DNA of 7,962 nt, taken from positions 1 through 7,962 of the forward strand of contig JANTFY010000100.1 of the NCBI GenBank assembly GCA_024763185.1, given 5' to 3'. The notes beneath the pieces were generated by a model. That model made no database searches. It saw only the letters and a list, made by a program, of their open reading frames with translations, and was not told where the DNA came from. This DNA is from Gammaproteobacteria bacterium (lineage in GTDB: Bacteria; Pseudomonadota; Gammaproteobacteria; GCA-001735895). The first letter of the stretch is position 1. Each line of letters starts with the position of its first letter. This document shows positions 1 through 5,882 of this stretch, piece by piece. Both the position numbers and the translations under genes were made by a program.

Positions 1-729
1 ATTCCTACACCAGCAGGTTCGATGCCGGTGGTACTCGGTGCCGGCTGGCCGGGCGTGTTACTGCATGAAGCGGTCGGCCATGGTCTGGAAGGTGACTTTA
101 ATCGTAAAGGCACCTCCTCGTACAGTCATTCCATGGGGGAACAGGTGGCCTCTACGTTATGTACCGTGGTCGATGATGGCACCCTGCAACATCGACGCGG
201 CTCCTTGTCGGTGGATGATGAGGGTGTTCCTGCACAAAGTACCACACTGATCGAAAACGGTATTCTAACCGGCTACATGCAGGACAAGATGAACGCGCGC
301 CTGATGGGAACCGAATCCACCGCCAATGGGCGGCGCGAATCCTATGCTCATCTGCCCATGCCACGAATGACCAATACCTACATGTTACCGGGCGAGAGCG
401 ACAGTGAAGAGATTATTCAATCGGTAAAAAAAGGTATCTATGCGGTTAATTTCGGTGGTGGCCAGGTGGATATCACTTCCGGACGTTTTGTGTTTTCTTT
501 GTCCGAAGCCTATGAAATCGAAAATGGCAAGTTAGGTCGTCCTTTAAAAGGCGCGACTTTGATCGGTTCCGGCCCCGAGGTGATGAATAAAATCTCCATG
601 GTAGGCAATGACCTGGAGCTGGATAGCGGAGTCGGGGTGTGCGGCAAAGAAGGCCAGTCGGTACCGGTCGGGGTGGGCCAGCCCACGCTAAAGATTGATG
701 AAATTACCGTGGGTGGAACGGACAGTTGA
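1..729 (+). CDS. tldD: TldD metalloprotease subunit, C-terminal half (5' end cut by window)
   Basis: The reading frame is open from base 1 to the TGA at 727-729, giving 242 residues. E. coli TldD has 481, so about 240 N-terminal residues lie outside the window. TldD is the zinc-bearing subunit of the TldD/TldE (PmbA) heterodimer, a cytoplasmic protease that clips unfolded or leader peptides (microcin B17 and CcdA in E. coli). The HExxxH motif is visible as HEAVGH (visible residues 22-27, bases 64-81). The third ligand of the family, a cysteine in GVGVCGKEGQ, is at visible residue 214 (bases 640-642), 192 residues after the first His. Both are intact, so the enzyme should be active. Its partner pmbA is downstream on the same strand at 3316, but three opposite-strand genes lie between them. 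The gene converges on the M35-type peptidase gene, with 27 bases between the stops. Identification is by recognition of the family motifs. Confidence 0.97.
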   Translation: MPTPAGSMPVVLGAGWPGVLLHEAVGHGLEGDFNRKGTSSYSHSMGEQVASTLCTVVDDGTLQHRRGSLSVDDEGVPAQSTTLIENGILTGYMQDKMNARLMGTESTANGRRESYAHLPMPRMTNTYMLPGESDSEEIIQSVKKGIYAVNFGGGQVDITSGRFVFSLSEAYEIENGKLGRPLKGATLIGSGPEVMNKISMVGNDLELDSGVGVCGKEGQSVPVGVGQPTLKIDEITVGGTDS

Positions 730-733
730 TGTA

Positions 734-758
734 AATGCGCGATTTAAAACCGCGTATT
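734..758. terminator. Weak hairpin between convergent stops, possible bidirectional terminator
   Basis: AATGCGCG (734-741) can pair with CGCGTATT (751-758), giving 8 pairs with one G-U on the plus-strand RNA and a 9-base AT-rich loop. It lies between the tldD stop and the stop of the convergent peptidase gene, where a shared terminator would be expected. No clear U-run follows on either strand, so this is only a candidate. Confidence 0.25.
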
Positions 759-1767
759 AACGGCCTTTCAACGCCAGGGCTTCCCTTGCGCATTGACCGT
801 AATTATCGGTATTTACTATGGCGAGATCAGGAGAAGCCAACGCAAGATCGACATCCAGAGCGGGAGTGCTGCATTGTTCCCAGCCATCAGGGGTCATACC
901 GCCTGGTGAAACCTGATAGGTGTTCGGGGCTTGAAAGTCGACGTCAGGTAAATTATTAGTGGCATGCCCCAGTTCATGCACCATGGTACCCACGGTCCAG
1001 TCGGTGGTGTTTTTATAAGCCTGTTTTAATGCCTGCCGTACTGCCTGACCACGTTGACGGTGGGTAGCACCGGGTACCACGTGGTAGCCGGTTTTAAGAA
1101 AGAAGGCACGCCCCACGGTGAATTCAACGTAATTTTTTTTATTGCCGGGCATGGCAAAACCGAAGCATTCACCCCAGGCATCCATCTGCGCACGCGCGTC
1201 ATGCACGATAATGACGCCGGTATCAAAAAGATTGCACAAACCCTGGAAGTTTTTGACCACTTGCAAATGCCTGGTGCTTTCAAAGGTTCCGAACCACTTT
1301 TCATACAGGGTTTGTTCCGGGCCAGCAGTTTTGGCTTTAAGAACGGTATCACGGGCAACATGTACTGCCATTTTGGCGCGATTGTAGGTTTCCCTGAGCT
1401 TGGTTTTATCGCCAATGTTGGCGCTCAAAGTAGCATCCAGTACCAGGCGGTCTGGTACATCACGATGCAGTGTGCGAATGGTGGCAATATTAGACATTCG
1501 GTGGGTACGGATCAGGCTTTGTAATTTTTCGACGGGTCCGACACCCGATGCATCAAGCTTACGGTTGCGAATCGAACCGAGATAATCTGAGCCTTTAATC
1601 CCGACCCAAATGTTAAATGCCTGGGCGAGATTCTGCAGGCTGCTGCCCGAACCTTTGGATCTTTCAAAAGCCTTGAAGGCTGCGTCCAGTCGTTTAAGTT
1701 CGGCAGACCGTCTATGGAAACGCTTTTTGGTCTGGTTCATCCATTCATCGTAGGTAATGTCGGTCAT
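757..1767 (-). CDS. M35/aspzincin-type (lysine-specific endopeptidase-like) zinc metallopeptidase, 336 aa
   Basis: The C-terminal half looks like the M35 (deuterolysin / Lys-N, 'Lys-specific metallo-endopeptidase') fold. It has HELGH at residues 264-268 for zinc binding and catalysis. Asp277 lies nine residues after the second His, which is the spacing of the aspartate ligand in aspzincins. NTDNYG (319-324) near the end matches the NADNY-type C-terminal signature of the family. The usual GT-x-D before the aspartate reads PDVD here, so the match is not perfect. The segment around 197-222 (WGECFGFA to VGRAFF) fits the strand region before the active site. The first ~85 residues are charged and helical, with a GSIRN motif. 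There is no signal peptide or membrane segment, so the protein is cytoplasmic or leaves by a route that needs no Sec signal. M35 domains also occur in toxin-type effectors, but that role is inference here. The ATG at 1767 has a clear AAAGGAGA site upstream. The substrate is unknown. Confidence 0.8.
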   Translation of the reverse strand: MTDITYDEWMNQTKKRFHRRSAELKRLDAAFKAFERSKGSGSSLQNLAQAFNIWVGIKGSDYLGSIRNRKLDASGVGPVEKLQSLIRTHRMSNIATIRTLHRDVPDRLVLDATLSANIGDKTKLRETYNRAKMAVHVARDTVLKAKTAGPEQTLYEKWFGTFESTRHLQVVKNFQGLCNLFDTGVIIVHDARAQMDAWGECFGFAMPGNKKNYVEFTVGRAFFLKTGYHVVPGATHRQRGQAVRQALKQAYKNTTDWTVGTMVHELGHATNNLPDVDFQAPNTYQVSPGGMTPDGWEQCSTPALDVDLALASPDLAIVNTDNYGQCAREALALKGR

Positions 1768-1773
1768 CAGTGG

Positions 1774-1781
1774 TCTCCTTT
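1774..1781 (-). promoter_or_regulatory. Ribosome binding site of the M35-type peptidase gene
   Basis: The minus strand reads AAAGGAGA, ending six bases before the ATG at 1767. It is a near-consensus Shine-Dalgarno and fixes the start. It is stronger than the sites in front of darP, pmbA or purN in this window, which suggests efficient independent translation. Confidence 0.8.
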
Positions 1782-1787
1782 GGATAA

Positions 1788-1805
1788 GGGCCAGTTAACT
1801 GGCCC
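1788..1805. repeat. Perfect 18-base palindrome in the leader of the peptidase gene
   Basis: GGGCCAGTTAACTGGCCC is a perfect inverted repeat: a 7-base GC-rich stem closed by TTAA when folded as RNA. It lies between the stop of the upstream exported-protein gene (1843) and the ribosome binding site of the peptidase gene (1774-1781), six bases from that site. On the minus strand it is followed by TTATCC, a poor U-run, so it is at best a leaky terminator. It could also be an mRNA-stabilising hairpin or an operator. The palindrome is seen directly; its role is not. Confidence 0.55.
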
Positions 1806-1842
1806 TGCCTGACTCAATACACGAGTTTGCTTCAATTGACTT

Positions 1843-2694
1843 TTATTGTTGCTGGAATTGCTGTTTGAACATTTCCTGCATTTTTTGTAATCGCTGGGGT
1901 GCTTCCGGTGGCATGTCCTGAGTGTGTTGTTGCATTTGCTGCATGATCTGGTCCATGTCCGGCATCTGTTGCATCATCTGCTGGCTTTGCTGTTGCACCT
2001 GCTGCATTTGTTGTTGCATGTCAGTGACCTGGTAATTTGCCGGGTAACTGTAGTGGTTAGGAGGTAGCTTGACCCCTTGCTTTATCGCGGTGATCTCTGA
2101 TTCCACAAGCCCGCGCTGATCGAGAATTTTCATGGGAATGCCACTGGTTTTTAGGTGCTGGTTCATTTCCAGATCGGCTTGTTGGCATTCGTCCATTTGC
2201 CTGCCCATCATCGAGTAAAATCCACCACTCATGGAACTGGATTGTTGTTGCATCATGCCCATTGCATCCATCAGCGTTTCTACACCCTTGACTTTCATCG
2301 CATCGCGAGAACCGAAAACGGTGCCGCAATGGCGGCCGTTGACTTGAATATCGTATTTTCTGGTTTTGTAGCCCGCTATTTTGGGTCCTGTTCCCTTATC
2401 CACCAGTTTAATATCGAGCTTGCTGGTTGCCCCGGGTTGTTGCAAAGGTGGGATGTTGCCCATTTCCATCACTTGGCGACGTTGAGGATCAACCATAGCT
2501 ACCCGGTTTTTTTCCAGGTCGATAATGATATGACCGGGCTGCTGGTTGTCATCCAAGCGCGCACTGTTGTCTTTCAGGCTGAAAGTGCTGGCGTTGCCAT
2601 GCCGGTCGCGTGAAAATATTTGCGTATCTGCGAAGACGGTTGAACTGAACAGGCTGACTAGGATTGATGCTAAAACCGGCTTTAAAATATTCAT
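1843..2694 (-). CDS. Exported DUF4412-like protein with Met/Gln-rich tail
   Basis: This encodes a 283-residue protein. Residues 1-22 form a Sec signal peptide (charged n-region, hydrophobic core, VFA cleavage site before Asp23), so the mature protein is periplasmic or secreted. Residues ~23-222 resemble DUF4412-type proteins: IDLEKNRVAMVDPQRRQVMEM, then GYKTRKYDIQVNG, and a later SGIP..ILD segment. Cys123 and Cys170 are the only cysteines and could form a disulfide. The tail (about 226-283) is extremely rich in Gln and Met: 24 of residues 226-255 are one or the other. The ATG at 2694 has a good AAGGAG six bases upstream. The gene sits 72 bases behind darP and 75 ahead of the M35-type peptidase gene, all on one strand, so co-transcription is possible. 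The function is unknown. The DUF4412 assignment is by overall pattern and is moderate. Confidence 0.7.
   Translation of the reverse strand: MNILKPVLASILVSLFSSTVFADTQIFSRDRHGNASTFSLKDNSARLDDNQQPGHIIIDLEKNRVAMVDPQRRQVMEMGNIPPLQQPGATSKLDIKLVDKGTGPKIAGYKTRKYDIQVNGRHCGTVFGSRDAMKVKGVETLMDAMGMMQQQSSSMSGGFYSMMGRQMDECQQADLEMNQHLKTSGIPMKILDQRGLVESEITAIKQGVKLPPNHYSYPANYQVTDMQQQMQQVQQQSQQMMQQMPDMDQIMQQMQQHTQDMPPEAPQRLQKMQEMFKQQFQQQ
1930..2019 (-). repeat. Low-complexity Met/Gln codon tract
   Basis: This stretch encodes residues 226-255 of the exported DUF4412-like protein, with 16 Gln and 8 Met in 30 codons built from CAG, CAA and ATG. It is an imperfect trinucleotide-biased tract in DNA, not an exact tandem repeat. 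Confidence 0.8.
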
Positions 2695-2700
2695 CCTTTT

Positions 2701-2706
2701 CTCCTT
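2701..2706 (-). promoter_or_regulatory. Ribosome binding site of the exported DUF4412-like gene
   Basis: AAGGAG on the minus strand, six bases before the ATG at 2694. It supports that start, which also gives a well-formed signal peptide. Confidence 0.75.
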
Positions 2707-2766
2707 GTTTAAAACTCTGATTAAGCGGCAAGCTAAGCTGTATTAAGAATTATTGCGCTTTATGCT

Positions 2767-3297
2767 TTAACTGTCACGTAATTCCTTAAACAGCTGTCGT
2801 GCAAAATGGGTTTGTTTGGTCTCATTTTTGGCCTGCGAATAATTTCTCCAGATCTGGCGAATTTTCTGGCGGTCAGCGCTTTCGTGCTGCAGACAATACT
2901 CGTGGATTGCGCTATCCCCCTGTTCTAGAATCTTGTCACGCCAGTGTTCGATGAGCTTGAACGATTGCACGGAATTTCTGTGATTATTCTCAATCTCCTC
3001 GACGGCCTGGATAATCGGCTCGGCATCAATAGCGCGTAATAGCTTGCCAATAAACTGATAGTGCCGTTTCAGAGCGCTGCGTTTATTGGACAGCCGTTGC
3101 GCCAGTTCGATGGCGTCGCGCAATTCCTCGTTCAGCGCAATGCTGTCCAGTTGTTCGGCATTGAGAGCGCTGAGTTTTTTACCCAGGTCCTGCAGTGCCA
3201 GACTATCCCGTTTCAACTGCGATTTACTGATCCATTCTTCCTCTTCTAAATCGTCTTGCGTTAACCCTGCAATCGGTGCTTCTGTTTGTTTGCTCAT
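2767..3297 (-). CDS. darP: Dual-action ribosomal maturation protein DarP (YjgA, DUF615)
   Basis: This encodes 176 residues, close to the ~183 of E. coli YjgA/DarP. The family binds late 50S ribosomal subunit precursors and helps their maturation in the cytoplasm. Family features seen are the acidic start followed by WISKSQLKRDSLALQDLGKKL (about 20-40), then LRDAIELAQR, RHYQFIGKLLR and the IEHWRDKIL region. The chosen start is ATG at 3297 (MSKQTEAP). The longer frame to 3390 would run through the start of pmbA and adds residues foreign to the family. No strong Shine-Dalgarno precedes this ATG. darP beside pmbA and tldD is a common gammaproteobacterial arrangement. The start diverges from pmbA with 18 bases between them. 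Confidence 0.95.
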   Translation of the reverse strand: MSKQTEAPIAGLTQDDLEEEEWISKSQLKRDSLALQDLGKKLSALNAEQLDSIALNEELRDAIELAQRLSNKRSALKRHYQFIGKLLRAIDAEPIIQAVEEIENNHRNSVQSFKLIEHWRDKILEQGDSAIHEYCLQHESADRQKIRQIWRNYSQAKNETKQTHFARQLFKELRDS

Positions 3298-3302
3298 GTG
3301 CG

Positions 3303-3312
3303 TTAATATAAG
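3303..3312. promoter_or_regulatory. AT-rich -10-like element shared by divergent darP and pmbA
   Basis: The only AT-rich segment in the 18-base gap between the two start codons is TTAATATAAG. It offers TAATAT or TATAAG on the plus strand and TATATT on the minus strand as -10-like hexamers. If used, the transcripts would start at or very near the ATGs (leaderless or nearly so), consistent with the missing ribosome binding sites. No convincing -35 hexamer was found, so this is speculative. Confidence 0.25.
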
Positions 3313-3315
3313 CCT

Positions 3316-4668
3316 ATGAAAGAGATAGAATTTAACAGTTTGAAGGTTTCTGAACAAAGCCTCAAGAATATTATTGCCGATACCCTGCAACTGGCCAAAG
3401 CACGTGGAGCGAGCCAGGCCGAGGCTGGCCTCACGGTGTCGGAGGGTATGACAGTTTCAGCGCGCATGCGCGAAGTGGAAACGGTTGAATACCAGCAGGA
3501 TAACGGGCTCGGTATCAGTGTCTATTTTGGTTTGCATAAAGGCAGCGCAAGCACTTCGAGCCTGAATCCAGAGGCCATTCGCAAAACTCTGGATGCCGCC
3601 TGCAACATTGCCAAACATACCTCCGAGGATCCCTGTACCGGACTGGCGGATGCCGGGCTGATGGCCCAGACGTTTAAAGACCTGGACCTTTATCATGACT
3701 GGGCACTGGATACCCAGGCCGCTATCGACCTGGCGTTGGAGTGTGAAGCTGCGGCACTGGATTATGATACCCGTATCAGCAATTCAGAAGGCGCCTCGGT
3801 TGACCTGGGCAAGAGTGTTTCAGCCTACGGTAACAGTCATGGATTTTTGCAGTCGCAGAAAAAAACTCGCCATTCCATCAGTTGTTCCGTTCTGGCCGGC
3901 GATGAGCAGGGTATGCAACGCGATTATTGGTACAGTGTCAGCCGCTCCCCCAAGTTTTTGCAATCTGCGCAGCAGGTGGGACAGAAAGCGGCGCAGCGCA
4001 CCGTGCAACGTCTGGGTGCGCGAAAATTAAAAACCGGACAGAGTGCGGTGATGTTGGTCCCGGAACTGGCACGCGGTTTAATCAGCCATCTCAACTCGGC
4101 TATCAGTGGCAATGCGCAGTACCGCAAGGCCAGTTTTTTGCTGGGTGCTGAAGGAGAACAGGTGTTCCCCGGTTTCGTTCAGCTCAGCGAGTTTCCGTTT
4201 GAGAAAATGGCACTGGGCTCGGCCAATTACGACGCTGAAGGCGTTGCCACCCGTGAGAACACGCTGGTCAAGGATGGCATACTGCAGGGTTATCTGCTGG
4301 ACAGCTATTCGGCACGCAAGTTGAATCGGCAATCAACCGGTCATGCCAGTGGTGTGCATAATCTAAAATTGTCCGATACCGGTAAGAATTTTGATGACTG
4401 CCTGAATGCCATGCACACCGGTTTGCTGGTGACTGAACTGATGGGACAGGGTGTCAGTACCGTGACCGGGGATTATTCGCGTGGTGCGGCGGGTTTTTGG
4501 GTTGAAAATGGCCAGATTCAATACCCGGTGGAAGAGATTACCATCGCCAGCAACCTGAAGGACATGTATAAAGGGATTGTCGAAATCGGTAACGACATTG
4601 ACCAAAGAGGGGCCATCCATTGTGGATCGATCGTGCTGGAAAATATGACCATTGCCGGGCAAGGATAA
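3316..4668 (+). CDS. pmbA: PmbA/TldE, partner subunit of the TldD metalloprotease
   Basis: This encodes 450 residues, the same length as E. coli PmbA (TldE). With TldD it forms the cytoplasmic TldD/TldE protease. PmbA itself carries no HExxxH zinc motif and none is seen here, as expected for this subunit. Family landmarks are the N-terminal segment ETVEYQQDNGLGISVYFG (about 55-72) followed by KGSAS, DGILQGYLLDSYSARKL (320-336), a long conserved block from VTELMGQGVSTVTGD (372-386) through FWVENGQIQYPVEEITIA (394-411), and the ending GSIVLENMTIAG. Start choice: the ATG at 3316 gives the family length, although no clear ribosome binding site precedes it. The gene reads away from darP. Its TAA overlaps the next ATG by one base, so the downstream gene is probably translationally coupled. 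Confidence 0.97.
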   Translation: MKEIEFNSLKVSEQSLKNIIADTLQLAKARGASQAEAGLTVSEGMTVSARMREVETVEYQQDNGLGISVYFGLHKGSASTSSLNPEAIRKTLDAACNIAKHTSEDPCTGLADAGLMAQTFKDLDLYHDWALDTQAAIDLALECEAAALDYDTRISNSEGASVDLGKSVSAYGNSHGFLQSQKKTRHSISCSVLAGDEQGMQRDYWYSVSRSPKFLQSAQQVGQKAAQRTVQRLGARKLKTGQSAVMLVPELARGLISHLNSAISGNAQYRKASFLLGAEGEQVFPGFVQLSEFPFEKMALGSANYDAEGVATRENTLVKDGILQGYLLDSYSARKLNRQSTGHASGVHNLKLSDTGKNFDDCLNAMHTGLLVTELMGQGVSTVTGDYSRGAAGFWVENGQIQYPVEEITIASNLKDMYKGIVEIGNDIDQRGAIHCGSIVLENMTIAGQG

Positions 4669-5138
4669 TGATCAGGGTGCTGTTGACTGTCCTGTTATGG
4701 CTACCGCTAACGGTGCTGATGGCTGAGCCGAAGCCGACCACAGACAACCAGGCCGAACAACTGGCCGAGGATAAAGTGAATGGTTATGTCTTTGATATCA
4801 CCGTACAAAATGAAAACCAGTTGAACGCCATATTCAAGCGTGCCGAACAATTACAGGGCCAGTTCAGTGCGGATCAGCACGGGCGTATCACATTGGTGTT
4901 ACATGGCCAGGAGTTACGCCTGTTTCAAAAATCCAATACCTCTTCAATATCCTCGTCTCTGATTGAAAAGGCCCGGCAACTGGATCAAAACCAGCTGATC
5001 GATATCAAGGCTTGTCAGACGACAATGGATTTTTACCAGATAGAGCAGTCGGAACTGCCCGAATTTATCGAGCAGGTACCGCTGGCGCCGGTTGAAATTG
5101 AGCGCCTGCAGCGCGAAAAGGGTTATACTCGACTTTAA
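4668..5138 (+). CDS. Exported DsrE/DsrF-like protein coupled to pmbA
   Basis: This encodes 156 residues. Residues 1-19 (MIRVLLTVLLWLPLTVLMA) look like a Sec signal peptide, so the mature protein should be periplasmic. The rest follows the DsrE/DsrF-like pattern: FDITVQNENQLNAIFKRAEQL, then ITLVLHGQELRLF (74-86), an IKACQTTMDFY segment holding the only cysteine (Cys116), and an end resembling the family's 'lq..GY' ending (IERLQREKGYTRL). In that family the cysteine after the fourth strand can carry sulfur, but many exported members have no known role. The ATG overlaps the pmbA TAA as TAATG, with AAGGA only two bases away, which suggests reinitiation by ribosomes leaving pmbA. Upstream TTG at 4620 was not used, because it would bury the signal peptide. 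The gene converges on the DUF3108 gene, with 15 bases between stops. The fold assignment is by eye. Confidence 0.72.
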   Translation: MIRVLLTVLLWLPLTVLMAEPKPTTDNQAEQLAEDKVNGYVFDITVQNENQLNAIFKRAEQLQGQFSADQHGRITLVLHGQELRLFQKSNTSSISSSLIEKARQLDQNQLIDIKACQTTMDFYQIEQSELPEFIEQVPLAPVEIERLQREKGYTRL

Positions 5139-5153
5139 CGGTTTACTGGCAAC

Positions 5154-5882
5154 TTAGTCTAGTTTGTTGCGCCACATCACGATGTTATTACCATCGTCCT
5201 TGAGCTGTTCAATTTTTAATGGGGCCAGGGTGTCGCCCTGGTAATAGTAAATCATTTTATAATCTGAGCCATCCAGCACCTGGGTTACTTTGTCGACCCG
5301 CAATTCGCTGTCATCCTGCTGGATTTTTACATCCGCTTCCAACTGCAGTGTTGATTTAAAGAGTTTGCCTCTTTTATAAAAATTGATTTCGATCCGCTCA
5401 AGCCCATCCTGCTTCATGGTAGCTGGCAGCAGGTGTATGCTTTGAAAATTGTAAACGGGGGCGGGTAGGTCCAGCTCGCGTTTTTTTTCGCCGTTGGTGT
5501 AGTAGATGATTTTTTTATCCTGGTCGAACCAGGTTTTTTCCTTTGCGGGTTTGTTTTTGTAGTCGCCCTTTAATTCCTGCGAGAGAAGCAGGCCGTCGGG
5601 CGATTCTGTCATGCGGGTTTCGGCAAAGGGTTTTTTGCGTGTAAGCCATTTATAGAAACCCTTGGGTCGGGTCTTCATATTCCACGTCCACATGCCGTTG
5701 TGCTTGTTTAATTTAAAATGGGCAAAACCTACGTGTTGGTGATTACGAAAGACATCATAACGGGCGGAAAAGGGGCGGATTTCGCTGTTGTCGGCCAGCA
5801 GGGTGTTTTGAAAAAAAACCAGGGCTATAACACAAACCAGTCTACAGGGTATTGAACATAATCGCTTGTTGTAGTTTTTCAT
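5154..5882 (-). CDS. Exported DUF3108 family protein
   Basis: This encodes 242 residues. The N-terminus is basic, then hydrophobic (about residues 14-30, ending LLADN), which is a Sec signal peptide and indicates a periplasmic protein. The mature part fits DUF3108: PFSARYDVFRNHQHVGFAHFKL, then a WTWNMKTRPKGFYKWL segment, an ETRMTESPDGLLLSQELKG segment and predicted beta strands to the end. The function of the family is not established. ATG at 5882 was chosen over the TTG six bases upstream. The first 41 bases overlap the end of purN, so translation is probably coupled to purN, and no clear ribosome binding site is seen. A DUF3108 gene behind purN is a known gammaproteobacterial arrangement, as in Pseudomonas. 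It is the last gene of the purM operon. Homopolymer runs of 7-8 A/T occur in this gene but the frame is intact. Confidence 0.88.
   Translation of the reverse strand: MKNYNKRLCSIPCRLVCVIALVFFQNTLLADNSEIRPFSARYDVFRNHQHVGFAHFKLNKHNGMWTWNMKTRPKGFYKWLTRKKPFAETRMTESPDGLLLSQELKGDYKNKPAKEKTWFDQDKKIIYYTNGEKKRELDLPAPVYNFQSIHLLPATMKQDGLERIEINFYKRGKLFKSTLQLEADVKIQQDDSELRVDKVTQVLDGSDYKMIYYYQGDTLAPLKIEQLKDDGNNIVMWRNKLD

Noticed and set aside
735..959. A 74-codon plus-strand frame just after tldD
   Set aside because: It overlaps the end of the peptidase gene on the other strand, including its conserved NTDNYG segment, and has no recognisable content.
1133..1140. An A8 run (minus strand) in the peptidase gene, and similar runs at about 5481-5488 and 5811-5818, as possible slippage or phase-variation sites
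   Set aside because: All frames are intact and encode plausible Lys/Asn or Phe codons. Runs of eight are common at this base composition, and no alternative frame product is sensible.
1054..1524. A 156-codon plus-strand open frame opposite the M35-type peptidase gene
   Set aside because: It mirrors a minus-strand gene with recognisable catalytic motifs and a strong ribosome binding site. Its own product shows no family pattern.
3298..3390. A longer darP start at 3390
   Set aside because: It would overlap the first 75 bases of pmbA, and the added residues do not resemble the family. MSKQ at 3297 fits.
4620..4667. A longer, TTG start for the DsrE-like protein
   Set aside because: It would place 16 charged residues before a well-formed signal peptide. 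The ATG in TAATG is the natural start.
5139..5175. A possible terminator hairpin between the convergent DsrE-like and DUF3108 genes (GCAAC near 5149 with GTTGC near 5166)
   Set aside because: The stem is only five pairs, the loop is long, and no U-run follows it on the plus strand.
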